Assembly: GCA_025642065.1 (NCBI GenBank) | Contig: JAODUP010000511.1 | Span: forward strand, 186,001 to 250,000 | Reading direction: 5' to 3' | Length of the DNA stretch: 64,000 nt | Source of the DNA: Paralvinella palmiformis | Lineage: Eukaryota; Annelida; Polychaeta; Terebellida; Alvinellidae | Shown here: piece by piece, positions 11,546 to 26,790 of the stretch | How the letters are laid out: each line of letters begins with the position of its first letter | Position numbering within the stretch: the first letter of the stretch is position 1 | Notes under the pieces: generated by a model | What the model was told of the DNA's origin: nothing | Databases searched by the model: none | The model's input: only the letters and a program-made list of their open reading frames with translations | Made by a program: the position numbers and the translations under genes

Positions 11546-12848
11546 TTACTTCCTAATTATTTTACAGACATGCAAGATCATGTGACGTTCATACTTATAT
11601 GGTAACAGGAATACCAAAAAAACATCACCTCTAAAATAAGATAAAGGTGTAATAGCATAACTATTGTTAAATTATAGAATGAACTATTTTAGAAACTATT
11701 TAATCCTAATCGTAATTACGATTTATACGCAGACATTTCTATACTAGTAAACATAATTACGAATACAACGAAGAGTTATTTTCTATTTTTCAAAGCCAAA
11801 TTTTATAACAATCATTTGTTGTCCTACAAGTGTTTTATTTGTCATTTTCTTTTTATCAAAAAAATACATCCCCTTTATAAGTTACGTTTCTGATATCTCA
11901 TTAGTTTATGTCTGGCTGAATGTTTACATTTAAATATTATATTTTATCCCAAATAAATTATGATCGTCATTATTCTCAAATAAATATGTAAGTGAACAGA
12001 TTACGTTACAATTACTGATTTTAATTGTCTAATGTCTGCTCTATGTGCATCACCGAACTAAGTGATAAACACCAATTTGTTGTTTTTCCGCTGCGTTATT
12101 CCCAAAAGCCACCAACAGTAGTAATTGTTTCGTCTCTACCGATCGTAGTATTTCGGTTTTTATTTCGCTTAGACCGTAAACGTTCCGATTATGTCCAATC
12201 GTTTTCACTGTTCGGGGTTTTCTACGTAAGAGGCAGATACTCACCAATCGTGTCGTTGTAGAGGACTTCTGTTTATCTGGAAAGAGCTGGCAATATAATA
12301 TAATAGACTCGAATGGAAATATGCACCTGATACCTTCATCTTTTCATTACAGGTCTTAGAGACTGGATGCCCTTCCGCCCAAGTATCCAGTGAATAATGT
12401 GGAGATAACGTTGCTAAATACGCTGTATCCAGCAGAGCCCTTCATACACACACACACACACACACACACAATTTTGTAATTCAACAAGAAGAAAATTTAA
12501 TCATCGACAGAAGGAAAACAATCATGTCAAAAAACAAAACAAACAAACCTTTAGTATTTTTGTGTGAAACAGAATATTTACCGAAGGACTTGTAGATGTA
12601 AAGACTCAGCTGTAGTTATGCCCGTAAACACTAGGTCAATATAAAAGTGGAACGTGTAGACACCATTTCCTAATGTAATTTGTTCCTCGTCAGCATGAAT
12701 GAAGACACGTCAAATGGTTGGAAAATATTTATTACCTCCCGAACTTGTCACATATTGGAATCATAAAATTGGCCATGAAGTGCGAAGACTGGTAATTACA
12801 GCTTCAACGACGACGAAAAATAAATGTCCTAATCACATTTGCTTGTCC
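11546..12848. other. Intergenic, nothing recognised
   Basis: AT-rich; (CA)n at 12446-12471. Open frames at 12025-12261 on both strands show no domain. Confidence 0.5.
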
Positions 12849-12854
12849 TTTATT
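12849..12854 (-). terminator. FKBP3: Poly(A) signal of FKBP3
   Basis: Minus-strand AATAAA about 108 nt downstream of the stop. Confidence 0.5.
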
Positions 12855-12961
12855 TACAAAGATCATGATTTAAGTTAACGCAGTAACGATTAGGTTTGAG
12901 GCATTTAAATTAATAAAAGATCAAGCGAAGGGTAACCTCGGGCTGTAACACTTCGGTTTCC

Positions 12962-13016
12962 TCATTCGATACCAACTAATTCCACTTCAAAAATCAGCTT
13001 GGCATTTGGTGGTACA
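12962..13016 (-). CDS. FKBP3: FKBP3 last coding exon
   Basis: Encodes [18 protein letters not shown] and the TGA stop, matching the conserved PPNAKLxFEVELV end of the isomerase domain. Acceptor TCTTCAG. A minus-strand AATAAA lies at 12849-12854, about 108 nt past the stop. Confidence 0.95.
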
Positions 13017-16000
13017 CTGAAGACAGCATCAAGGAAAAATCAAATTTGAGGAAGGGGATTCTCCGGGGAGTATGCGATATTCGAATTTATTTAAAACTAC
13101 GGTACTGACATTTATTTTTGCCACAGTCAGGAGAAAACATAAAAAAACTACTAATAGAGAAAATAGTAACTCATAATTATAAATGTTATTACTATTATTA
13201 CTACAGTTTTAAATCTTTCAACCCTGACGAACCTTGTGTATGGATATCTCTGTAGCCGTAACAAAGGAACTGTAAATAACACGAAGCCACCTAGGGTTAT
13301 ACAGTGAGGACAATGAGCAGCTACAGTTTAAGTGATTTTCCAGATTTTCTTTTTGAATTTCAAATGTGTCAAAATAAAAACAAAATTAAACAAACCTATC
13401 TTGGTAATCTGTGCTCGGAAAAGAATTCATGTACAAATTGACAAAATAATATTTGGCATACATTTCATTATAAAATCACAATCAATATTTATCATAGGGT
13501 TATCTCCATAATGCCAGTATATCAATTTAAGCAAAGGATACCGTCCTTCGACGCCTTTCTTTCCATATGCCCAATCGGGCTCAATAACGAACTCGGCTTT
13601 CTCACCTTTACTCATCGTCTGTATACCAACATCCCACTGTAAATTAAAATATGACCACAGTAATAATTGGTTATGATAACCTGTAACAACAACAACAACA
13701 TAACAATTATGTAGGATGTTAACTTACCATAACACACACCCACACCCACATACAGGTGGGAGGCGTCTCAATATGGATACATAATAAATATTAATATTGT
13801 GCATTAGTAAGATAAACGGATGGTAAATATCATTTATATACGTATATAATATACGTTGATAAAAAGTGATAATTTCCTATTTCCTTCAGGTACCACGCAA
13901 TGACAGCCACAAGAGATCCTACGATCTACAATAATTAGAAGATGATGATAATTGGTGTTTTACGGTCACTTTTGTGCACATGGTAGGCTAAATGGGCCGA
14001 GCGACCTCCGAAGGTAATGACGCGAAGTCAAGTCAAGTTGAAACAAATTTCAGATATGCTCACGCCGAGATTCGAACACGGGTGTTAGTGATCTGTGGTC
14101 CAACATGCTACCGCTAGACCACAGAGAATCATCGAATGATATGTAGGTCGAGCTTGTCTATACAAATTAGGCTAACGCACTTCGATGACTTGAAACACAT
14201 CTCTAACCAGGAAAAAAAACAAACACGTCACTGAGACCTGAAATCGGATCTTCTTCAAATCAATTTATTTCGGTAGCCATCCATCTCGGATCCGGAAAAC
14301 GTTGGCTATAATCGGGATCAGCCCGATCGATTGAGATCAGTTAATTTATCCGATAAATCGACTTCACGATCACTTCAACGTATAAGGTGTATTAAAAAAC
14401 GGATCTAATGAAATATCAATCAAACAAACAAACAAACAACACGAGGGCGCCCCCATGGTCCAATCGGTAGCCGCAGATTTCGACCGCCCGAGGATCAATC
14501 AAACAACAAACTCAACATAGGGTTGTAGGATAAATGCCCACCGGACAAATGCTCACCAATAAAGTAGGAGATTCGACGAATGCCCAACAAGGAAAAATAT
14601 TAAATTAAAAACACCGAACAAAATTTATTTTTCACTTGTTTAGATTTCCATTTTTATATCATATATGTTAGCATTTTTTTGGCTGTAAAATATTAAAGTA
14701 GAATGTCACCATTTTCAAATATTACATTCCCAATACTATCACCTTTATTTTTGTCAACTGACCCCCAATTAAAGCAGTACGTTATTAATTAAAGTGATTA
14801 ACTATTGAAATTTAACTGAAGCCTTTAGAAGCCATACAAATCAAATGCAATATGAACTTGAACTAGATCAAAGTTCTATGTTGAAAATTAACTGATATTT
14901 TCATTGAAGCCATGTAATATTTAGGTTTCGTTATATCATCAATTGCAACGTTTGATATTGTCCATTATAAACTGTATCCATGATTACAATCATATAATAT
15001 TGAGGGCTTCATTCATTGCAATCATTATTCATGATTCAGAATGTAAATAAATGAAAATAATTCGTTTAGTTTTGTCGTATATATATTGTTTTTCATTTAG
15101 GTATTTTTTTAAATTATTTTTTCTTGGTGGGCATTTGTCCAATCTCCCAGTTTATTGGTGAACATTTGTCCGGTGGGCAGTGGTCTGTGTGGACCCCGGG
15201 TGGGATTCAGCGGGTTCCGGTTCAGAATAGCAATACGTCGTATATAGGAAGGGCTGGTTTGTGATTATTAGAGATGCGATTAAATCCAAAAACATTTTCC
15301 TTCCACCATCAAGATGGAACAAAGAGAAAGAAGAAAAAGAGATGCTTTTCTCATTATTCCGTTCTCAACAGTTTCTACTTCTCTGTTATCTACTAAATCG
15401 AGGAACGTCACCGCGTTATAAACGCTAAACTGACTTTACTGTACGCCGATTCGTCACATTGTCGTACGCATTAAGATCAATCACATCGGGTGTACGCCAT
15501 TTAGCTGTACACGGTACCAGGACACATCGGTGCCGATCGATTTATTTTGTGTTCGAGAATTTCTAAATATCTATTCGTAACAAAACGAAATCTTTCGCAT
15601 AATAATTATTAAAAAAAAAAAAAAAACCCGCATACCTCCCGTATAGTTCGTCATACACAGACAGCCCAATTTAATAGAAAGGATATAGCTAGAGATCCAA
15701 ATGACCCGATAGCAATTTTCGATAAAACCCGGTGATTACCCAAGTTGAGCTTTATTTACTCCGTCAGTAGAGATGAGTCCCCGAAGAGTTAATTATCTGC
15801 AGACGTTCTATGGCAATTGTTTGCGGCATGTCTGCCCTATCTGTGGAGGCATCCAATGTTATTGGTTATAGCTCTCTGTGTGTGTGTGGACAACAGCTGG
15901 ATTGTATTTGACATTCGGGTATTGGTCGCTGTGCTGTATTTGTTAGCGGACAATGCAGTTGGCTTCTAATTGGAGATAGCCCTTCTCGTGGCCTGTGTAC

Positions 16001-18612
16001 CTATGTACCTACTGGTCTACTACCTCGGTGCACCATATTTATTAACCATCTTCGGTTTCGGGAGATCTCCAGATATGACGACGACGACAATTTTATGAAG
16101 ACATTTTTTTTTACGCCGACAGGATATTAGTTTAACAACATCGATGTTTATGAAGAAAAACACCAACACCATCTGGCTACCTTGGCAAAACATTATAGAA
16201 CGGTACTCACAAATTAAACAGTCCACGTTACTGCTAGGATTAGTTTGTTTCACATTCAAAGAAACATAAACGAAGTTATTACATTAATATCAGACTTACT
16301 TAAATACTTATACTGGAAATTGGTTCAGCAATATATGTGTAAAGAAAGGTCATACCCATAACATGTATTACTGCACAAGACAATCGATGGTGGTTTTATA
16401 TATTGACGTAGTCGGTAGTATGTATTGTTGTGCCACTGTGAAAACAGATGGTTCTCATTTAATATAAACACCAGATAAAAATATTATTATTATTATTTGC
16501 TGTTGTTGATGTATATATTTAATGTAGTAAAAGAATGACTGGTTCTGGCTGGTATGGATATTTAATTAAATTTATTATTATTATTATTATTTGTTAATGG
16601 TGATATTAAGTACAGTTTATTCTCCAAAAGAAAGTAACAAAATATTGAATATAACTCTATGTTGCTTACTGATGATAATGATGATGATAATGATGGCAAT
16701 AAACGGAAAAGGACTAGTGCATTCAGTTGACCCAAACAGATATTAGGCATAATATTCTTTTACTATTTAATGCTATAATTAATGCCAAATAGTTTCTCTG
16801 ACAATCTTCAATGGTTAATTAGCGCAGATTGTATTATGTCCCCCCCCCCACACACATAAATTCTGGTCTCTTCATACAGGAAACTACTTAAAGTCATCAG
16901 TGAGCTGAAACTGATATTAAAGTTTACAATTGAAGTAGCGTTAGCACAAACTCAACAGACCGGTAAGCATACAGGGAACATACGAAAATAAACATTTAAA
17001 AAGTGTCTCTCTCCTCGTATAGTCATCACGTATAGTCATCACGAGTCATCATCTTGCCAATATGCAAATAAATACTCACTCCTTTGATGACTTTCCCAAC
17101 TCCGACCTTGAACCTGAGAGCTTGCGGTTTTTTGCCTTTCTTTGCTGCGGATTGGGAAAAGAGAAATGCATTTAAAGATGATACATTTGTCTTATTATAT
17201 AACGGGATTAGAGAAAACAACAATGACCAGATAATATGACAGGGAGAAGATGGCCTCTTAGTATAGGGACCATATTATGATATATCACAACAAACAAACT
17301 TCACAACAACAACATATTTATAAATACTGCCATTCTGTTAGGCGTATCATCCACAATCTCTCACCTAACAGCCTGTCAGCGAGCGATAGTTCAACATTAT
17401 TTGATTGTCACTCATAACTTTTCGTATTCCAATCCGATCAGCCAGCCCATCGATCTCCGTAACATTACGATATATTCCAGTATTGATGATGATGATTGAT
17501 GGTTTACGGCCACTTTGTGCACGTGGTAGGCTGAATGGACAGAGCGACAAATATGCCCACGCCGAGAATCGAACTCAGGTGGTAGTGATCTGTGATCCAA
17601 CGCGCTACCAGTTAGACCACGGAGACGCCCACATTCCAGTATTGAACCCGGATACAGGTGGTCAGCGGGTAGACGTTCTTCCCTTGACCCAAATGAACAA
17701 CGACAAATACCCTAACACCCGAAGAGTGCCAGTCCAGTGACAGAACGACGTTCTAGTAATTGAAACAATAAAAACGTGTTAACGTGTCACCGGCAATTAC
17801 GTCAGCCATTTCAGTGGACATATCCGAAGGGTGCTCTCGTGCCGTCGTGTTAAGCGACTGCCTGGACACACTTCGGCTGAGCCAATCAAAGCACACGGAC
17901 GGCAGTAAGACTATAACGACATAAAGATGGTATCAGGCCGGTATTCAGATACGGCAACCAGGTATAAATTTATTCATATCAGAATTTAGTTTTACATCCC
18001 CCCCCCACATTGTAATATATCATTGTGATCTAAAATTACAAAAGTAAATCTTCTTTATGTCAGAAAATAGAAGCACAGTTCAGACGCTGTATGCGGATTT
18101 CTGATTGAATTATGTAAGAAATACTTCATTATCATGCCGACCTTCAAATTCATACGTAGACTAACACTTCGCTGAAATCTATTTTAAATGGGTTAAGGGT
18201 TACTTAAACTTTTGTTCAGTTATCAGATCTGTATCATATCCTAGCTGTTGCTAGATGTTTTTGAAGCGAAGCCAAAACTGTCACATTCTGTAACACAGAA
18301 TTAAACATAATAATAATGTTATAACAATGGCTGAAATGGCAATTATTTTAAGTGGCTTAGCTACCTCAAATGAGGGAGACGCATATGGTGTGTTATTTGC
18401 TGCTTCACCATTAGGACTTCATTCCAAACGAATTTACAATATATGGCCTATTCGGTGGAGAAAACCTTGCCAGTTGCCTGGTGGGATGAAAAACTCCTCC
18501 TACTATAGTGCCACGGCCGGGATTCAAATCCCCGACCCCCCGCACAGCATGACCACGAGTAAGAAAGTCCTACAGTCTTACCCACTAGGCAATAGGGGCG
18601 GTTTACTCCATA

Positions 18613-18649
<37 letters not shown>

Positions 18650-20435
18650 GCCCGTGTCCAGACCGACCTAGTTTCCTGTAGTAAATATAGAAGTTAGACC
18701 AGGCAAAATTCAACTCCCAAGACAAGCTAGAGTCAATACTGTTGACGATAGTATCGGTATGTCCCAAAACTGGACACAACTCCCACGCATAAAGGTAACT
18801 CTATCATGACAGTCTGAGATGTACCAATGATGTTTTCATACATAGCCGAGCTGTTTGGTAGAGCAGACGAACACTGGTTCCATTCAGGGACGTGAATTTA
18901 GTATGCGTGTGGGATGGCCAAACATCGATCGTCTGCTTTTCCGTGATATAGTTATTGCAGAAAATGAGCACGTCCGCGTTACCCCATGACACATCACCCG
19001 TTTCGTGTACAATAAACATAAACATTTCCAAAAATTAAAGGAAACCGAAGCATCGTAAAATTGGTAGACATTCAGTTCACAAAATCTATTCAGGTTTTTT
19101 AATCAACTTCCAGATTCAAACTTTAAGAACTATCAATCGGATTAACTTAAGATTATATTATTTTCAAATCGACCAATGACATTTTGGGGACATTTATCGC
19201 TACGAACATATTAAAATAATACGAGAACCATAAAAAATCATTTTGATAAATTTGTATTTTTGCGAATCTATTGCCTCTGATGTCATCTATCAAACCATTA
19301 GATCAATTCAAAGGTAGTAATGCCTTTGTATTTAAGAATGATACCAATATTAAATTAGTAGACAATTCGCCTGACAACCAATATATGGGATTCTTCTATT
19401 GTCAGTAGCCATAATTCCTTGATAGTACAATTAACATAGTTAAGGGACATCGGATATGACACTGACCTGCTAATTTGTGCTGTTAAATGTCTCCAGGTTG
19501 GTACTAAGAAGAAAACATCACCCGTCCCACCTATTACCTCTCCACGCACCCCCTCCACCCCACCCCCACACACGCACGCACACACCAACTCGCTGCCACG
19601 CCAAGTCCTGACATAGCCCGAAGCGCAGATGTAAATCAATCAGAAGCCATTCTTCACCATACCGCAGCACACCAAGGCTGCCAGCCGTCAGAAATATTAT
19701 TGAGCTTCTATAAATATCCCGATGTGACAACTACTGATACCGGAAATATCAACTTCGTGTGAAACTCATTACTTTCTTATTCAAGTCACAAACTCCGATC
19801 AGTTTCCCACTAAAGTACGGAAGTCTATAAAAACTCGGCTAAAACACGGCGAGACATCTGGCGGATAAACGACAGAGAAAACCAAGTAAGAACGTACTGA
19901 CGTGAGAAACAGGTAAGAACTTAGAGATTTATCGCTTTAATTTGGATTTGTTTATACGTGTATCGGCTGATTACTGATCGAGGTAGGGTCCACTCTGTAC
20001 GTGCGTGTAAAGAGGATAGGGCTTTTACCGGTAGGAACCAATTAATTACCTCAACTACAAAATGTCAATAACCCCGGTTTCTGTCCCTAGCACCACCCTC
20101 CCCTCACGGATTAAATAAAATCTGTTAAGTTGTCTCATCATTACTTAAGCACTTTCATCGAATGTCAACATAGTAGAAGTTCTGTGTAATGCCACTACTA
20201 TACGAATTTCCACACAATATGGAGGATGCCTCCATGGTCGAACTGGTAGCGCGGTTGGGCACCGATCTGAAGCACCTGAGTTCAAATTTTGGCGTGGCCA
20301 TGTCTGAAGGTTGTTTCATCTTTCACTTCGCCTGATTACCTTTTGAGGTCACTCGGCTCATTTAATCTACCTGGTGCACAAAATGGCGATAAAACATCAA
20401 TCATCCTAACAATATGGGATGAGATAAATGATTGG

Positions 20436-20480
<45 letters not shown>

Positions 20481-23400
20481 TAGGTAGGAATGAGTTTAAC
20501 TGACTGAGTGATAAGGCCATTCCTAATGCTAGAATGTTTGAATGGAACATTTTAATTTAAAGGTCACAGGAAAAGGTTTCCCAAATTAGTCAAAATGTCA
20601 GTGTTATTTATTAAAATCAAATTCAGAGATATAATTTGTTTTCCCTAGAAATAAAGCTACAATGGTTTTAAAACTTGCTTTGCCAGCGTCTCACATGACC
20701 ATAGCTTTAATCGGGGATCTTCGGAATGTGACGTCATGTTTCACAAACAGACGCCTAACACTCAACGTGGCCTTGTTTAACCTGTGTTACACGTTTTATA
20801 TTGTCTTTGTTAAACGTATAAAATGGTGTATCGCGCGGCATATAATTGTGCAAATGGATCTGTCAGTGGATGTAGTATACATTTATTCCTCCAAAACAAA
20901 ACTTGTTTGGCGATTGGCGCCGAAACATGAACAGATTGCAGTGGAAGGCAACTTGTCACTTCGAGGAACGTGTGTTAGTTATTTTGCCGTCTATGGCACG
21001 ATCAGTTGGATTTGACATGAAGAGTGTCAGGCTCACAGAAGATGGGTAATGTTAAGCCCAAACGAATCAGCGGGTTGATGGAGAAACTAAATAGAAAACT
21101 GGTATGTATGAGCGATAATAGGATAATCACGGGAGAAAACTATTGGACATTCACCAGTTCACGCATGCGCGAATAAAGTAAAATGTCACCTACTCGCAAA
21201 CAAAATTATTTACTTAGGCCTACCCAAAGCTTCCTATGGCTGTGTATTGTAGATACTACTAAACTGTTAAAATAGTAGGTGTTCCACCGAGGGCGGCACA
21301 TTCCTGTATAGGGCACATGTGGGAGAGCCCCATGCATGTACAGGGCTCTCCTGTACCGACAAATATCACTCTATTTTAAAAGATGTTATGTGATAGGAAG
21401 AGGGAAATATTCGCATTCAGGCCCAGTGTGTTGACTTATCAATTAAGCTTGTACCAACACAAACAAATATACGCCAATCTAACTCTTGTAGTGGACGGGG
21501 CCGGTAGCACAGGTGGCTCCTCTAGATCCACGTCTGGGCTTACTGCAGCTAATTCCTCACAAATAATACTATCTGTGACCCTTTTTCACGAATGGTTCAA
21601 ACTTGTACGGCTTGATATGCGCGCGAATGTCAAAACTTTGGTCGGAATCTGACATTTTGTCTGTCAACTGGGCAGGACGCTTGTAAACAAAGCTATCGTC
21701 ACACGATCATCTCTAGCGAGTGTAGTACACACCAGCAATGGCTCGTGAAAGTTCGGAAATTAAGGATTTAGGGAACATTTTACTGGAAATATGATAGCTG
21801 GTGGTTAGAGTTGTTTTGATAGGGACTATAATAATTGTTTGTTACTTATATTTATTTCACCGTTAAACCGTTCTGAGATGCTTCACAATAAAAACGATGA
21901 ATTACAATTTGGATAAAATTAATAAGGAAAAACAAGAAAACGGCTTGATCATATAGCATTAACAGTAAGAGAGAATACTTGTTTATTAATATATCTCTTT
22001 AAATCTATATATTAGGGATTTCGTTCAAATAAATATGCTGCTCTCACTAGAAATGGTCTGTCATCATTGCGCTTCAGGCAAGGTTGATTAGAAGAGACCG
22101 AATGACATCGAGAAGATCAGACAGGGATATAATTAATATATCTCTTTGTAATAGCACAATTATTAAAGGAAATCTTTAACGATAAAACCTACAAGAAACA
22201 GTAATAATAATGACTAGAAATATTTAAAAACTGGAATGTCGTCTAAATCGGTAAAGATCTCTCCTACCTAAATGTTTCCATTATTTTAATATGGCAATTA
22301 ATTTGAAGGGATAAACGCCCAGCAACTTGGCTTTTATAAAATCCGTTAGTGTAATGCTCAAGACCCTACCCCCCCCCCGGTTATCTTTACACATTTTTTA
22401 TACAAGTTTACGGAAATATAGCTTTATCTACGTGCATATCTATGGAAGTATAGTTTTTATGGACGTTTTGTTCTTGGTGATCTGAGGTAGTGCAAACACA
22501 CACACACACACACACACAATATATATATACATACTAAAACACACACCTTTATCTTTCTTTCTTTCTGCTCAAGCTATTAAATTTATTGTAATTCACTGAC
22601 AGTACAAATACGCTGAAAACATTTGAGTAACTATCATATCAACCTAGAAAACTGTTCATATAGGGATCACTCTGTCCGCTAAAATTAATCTTATCAAAGC
22701 AGAAGTTTTTGACTGAACTGTCGGAGGTGAGATTTAAGTTAACAACTGTTTTAAATCAACATTTTGAGAAGAAAATTAACCTAAACGGATTAGCTGTTTA
22801 ATTCTCTGAGATAGATAAGATTGTTATCTACGTTTTTATGTCACAGCCGTATTAACACACACCATCGCATGAACATTGGTCTTCCTACGTCATTCAATGC
22901 CGGATGGTGACGTAAAAAAGTTTCGAAGGGCGACAACTGGTGTATAAAGTCCGACGATTTACCGCTGTCCGAAGTTGGACCGGCCTAGACGAGAGTTGTA
23001 CTGTTTTCTATTAAAGAGACCAACATTATTAGTCAAACCAGATGACCCCCCCCCACACACGAATGATGCCAGCAATGACGTGTCGAGTTTGAACAAATAA
23101 TTACCAGGACAATAGAACACAGGGATGTTCTAATGCTAGGGAAAAACCTGAGTCATTAACATAACATTCGCAATAATTATGGAAAGCCATAGTAACGTAA
23201 TCACCTTAAACACATCCGCATTCTGATTAATAAACACGCCAGACAACCCGATATTAATTACATCACAACCCGGTATTAATTACATCGTGCGTACCTTTGG
23301 TGGCTTCTTAACGTGTAAAGCGTTAGTGATCATCCTTGTTTGATGCCATTAATCAGTCCCTGCGATGGTAATTAATGGTGTGCCATTAACCTCAGCAAAG

Positions 23401-26400
23401 AACATACACGCCCGACAGCAATGAAGGAAGAAAACTTAATTTAAAACAATATTCGAAAACAATGATCTAATATAATATGATACAACCTGCAGACGTAAGC
23501 CATAGTCATAAACCCACTGCCATAATCAAAACTGACTTTAAAAAAAGAACTTGATACTTAATATATGGAATACCCATTATCTGAACATATATACTGATTT
23601 ATGTCGATGCGAGTGAGAATTTTTTGTTTAGCATCGGCGCGGGTCACACGTAATATATATCGAAGAGAATTGTCTATGCATATTTCCCTTGTTTTCGTAT
23701 TTGACTCAAATTCGACCGCTTCTTCCATTAGATTTTTCTTAAAACTTATATTATTCAGGTCACAACTAATAAACGAACCAATTGGAAGCTTTTGCTATTT
23801 TTCTGTGTTAAATCTGCCTAAACATTTCTGCTGCAGCATAAACTATGATTGCGAAATACCGATCCGTTCTTAAGCAGCTAAGTAGTCGTAACATAAGTGC
23901 AGAATTTCCAGCTTCCGACGGAATTTCAACCGACGGAAAAGAGATCTCCACGACGAAAATTCAAATACGTTAATGACAACAAAGAAATTATATTTTGGAT
24001 GCCCACTCTTAAGATTGCATTTCACAACTTAATACTAATACAAATGCAGGCTTCCGTCACTAATACGGCAACATTCAGAGTTATCATTAAGACTACAGCA
24101 AGAAAAATATCACACTGAAGCCAACAACACATATATGCGAATGGATGGCAGGTTTTGCACGAAACGTCCCCAAAACAAGCAATCATCAAAATGTACAAAT
24201 TCGCACCTATATTTCCATGTGAACACTGTGATGTATTCGATGACAGAGTATGTCCAGGCTCATACAATCATTTTAAAGTTATGAACTTTCCTAACACCTC
24301 TTTAATAATAATAATAATTACAAAACTTTTATAGCGCCAATATCCTCGAAAAGAATCGAACTCATTGGCGTACCTGGTACAGGGGTTGGGCAAACTTGTA
24401 GTCCGAGTACGCTGCAAAGTTCATCAACAATGATCAGATAGCAAGGAAACTTAGGCAGGATAAGCGAGTCTGAAAAGGTGAGTTTTCAAATGGTGACGGA
24501 AAGAAACTATGCTATTTGATTATTTAACATGTTCAGAGAGTGAATTCCAAAGAGTAGGGACAGCAGCTGAAAAATCACGGGTCCCAGTATAAGTTTTAAC
24601 TCTGGGAAAAGAGAACAAGTGAAAACCAGATGAACGGAGCTCTCTGGGCTTGGGTGTTTAAGAAAGTATGGCAAATAGATATGAAGGTTCTCCAGAAGAA
24701 AGAATTTGATAGGCAATAGTGCAGAGTTTAAAAATGATGCGAGATTGAACAGGGAGCCAGTGAAGAGATTTCATAAGTAGGACAGAATGGAAAAACCGAG
24801 GAAACAGTGTGACAACCCTAGGTAAGCAGTTATGAACACACTTAAGTTTTAGAACATCCTTAGATGCAATGTTATAAAGAAGAGAGTTGCAGTAATCAAG
24901 CCTACTAGTAATGAGTGCTGTAGCAATGGTTTTGGCGACTGAAAGAGAAAAATAGCGCCGAATACGGTGGAGTTCATGAATATGATAGGAGCGACATGTC
25001 GGAGAAATATGTTTTCTGAAATTAAAATCGCTATCAAATGTAACACCAAGATTACGTACATTGTCTGATGGTGTGATGCTATGACTAAGGATGCTCGTAG
25101 GGAGGAAATGAGTACGTTTGCTGCGTTTTCTGGATATTAATCATCATAGTCATAGTATAAGAACATCTAGCTATTTCAGTGTTCAGTAGCCAAGCTGTGA
25201 AATGCACTCCCAGCTAACATTCGCGAATCCAAAACATTTAACATTTTTAAGAAGTTGCTGAAAACGCATTTGTTCTCGGACAATTTTGGTGCTTAATTTC
25301 TTTTTTTTCTTTGTCAGTTTTATATATCCCAATTTAGTTTTATTACACTATCCAGTATGTTATGAAATAATCGTATTATATTTGTTATATCTGGGTTTTG
25401 AATAGGCTTTAAGTATGGAAAGAACACTTTATAAGTTTGGTATAATAATAATAATAGCTCGAGACCAAGCCCTCAAACCTCTGAACAATTCTCCACGATG
25501 GCCGTCCATCAGTTAACTTCGGTTTATCGAAAGAGTTTGATACCACATTCGGTGTATTCGAAATGCCCGCAAACAAAGTTAAGAATCCTGATTGGTTGAT
25601 ATGCATTTAAAATTATGTATCAAATTTGTCAATAAACGGGCCATAAGTTCGATGTTTGATTGTTTTACACACCACATATTACTGCGATTATAGGCGATTC
25701 TACAAGATAAACGCCCAGAGAGATGTAACGTAAGGTTTGCAGGTAAATTGCCGTATTCAAAGTTACCTATCGTATGCAATAAATGGATCGATTATACTTC
25801 TGAGTAAGAGGTGCAACGATCCACTAGAGCCGGATGATTATTACGAACGATCCAATCCGATTAGGTGACATTTTGAGGGATCATTTCCAAAATGATTGCA
25901 AATATAAATGCTACTTTCTATTTGTTCTGATGTTCAACGTAAATATCCCTATCGAATCTGATATGGACGTATAAGCTTGTATTGGACAATCAGAGAAATC
26001 TACCATTAACTTAATCGGTATTATCTGCAAGAAATAATTAGACTTATTAGATCAGAGAAAAGATGACCAGTAATTTTGTATTGCAACCCTTCACTAAAGG
26101 TTCTAGGGCGCCTCCGTGGTCTAACTGGTAGCGTGTTGGATCACAGATCACTTACTCCATCGGCCCATTTAGACTACCATGTGTACAAAAGTGGCCGTAA
26201 AACCGCAATCATCAACAATACTAAAGGTTCTGGGGATTGTGTATTGTCAGTCTGAGGTATGCTCTCCGAATCAAGGTTGTGAACACTCATTAATGATCGG
26301 TAAAATTTAGACCATTTTTAAGCGTCTGTCATCGCCTAGGTTTGTGCTTGCCTGTGTAGATAGGCGCGAGATGACTCGAGCAGAAGCGGAACGGGGGGTA

Positions 26401-26751
26401 TTGCCGCCCGGGGCCAAATATATATGGACGACCCTATTGAAGTAGTAGAACTACATTTGCACGCGAAGCGATCCACATACGGCGTGGGGTCTGAAGCCAG
26501 CGGGTTTCTGCCGTTTTGTGAGGCATTATTAGCCTTTCCTGAACTGAAATATCACCAAGGGACCTATTCAGTGAACGCTCGAGTGATAAATTACGAAACA
26601 AAATAATTATTTATACGATTTTTTGGCAAAAGCAACATGGCATCCTAGGAATTGGTAAACGGAAGTTGTTGTTGTCCAGTTATTTAGCCTCGGCGGTGGT
26701 CAGATCTTGGATACATGGCCGACGAGCGAATCCATGGGGAAATACCCCCCC

Positions 26752-26790
<39 letters not shown>

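Noticed and set aside
16020..16259. 79-codon minus frame as an extra FKBP3 exon
   Set aside because: FKBP3 phases are complete without it and no suitable splice sites or homology are seen.
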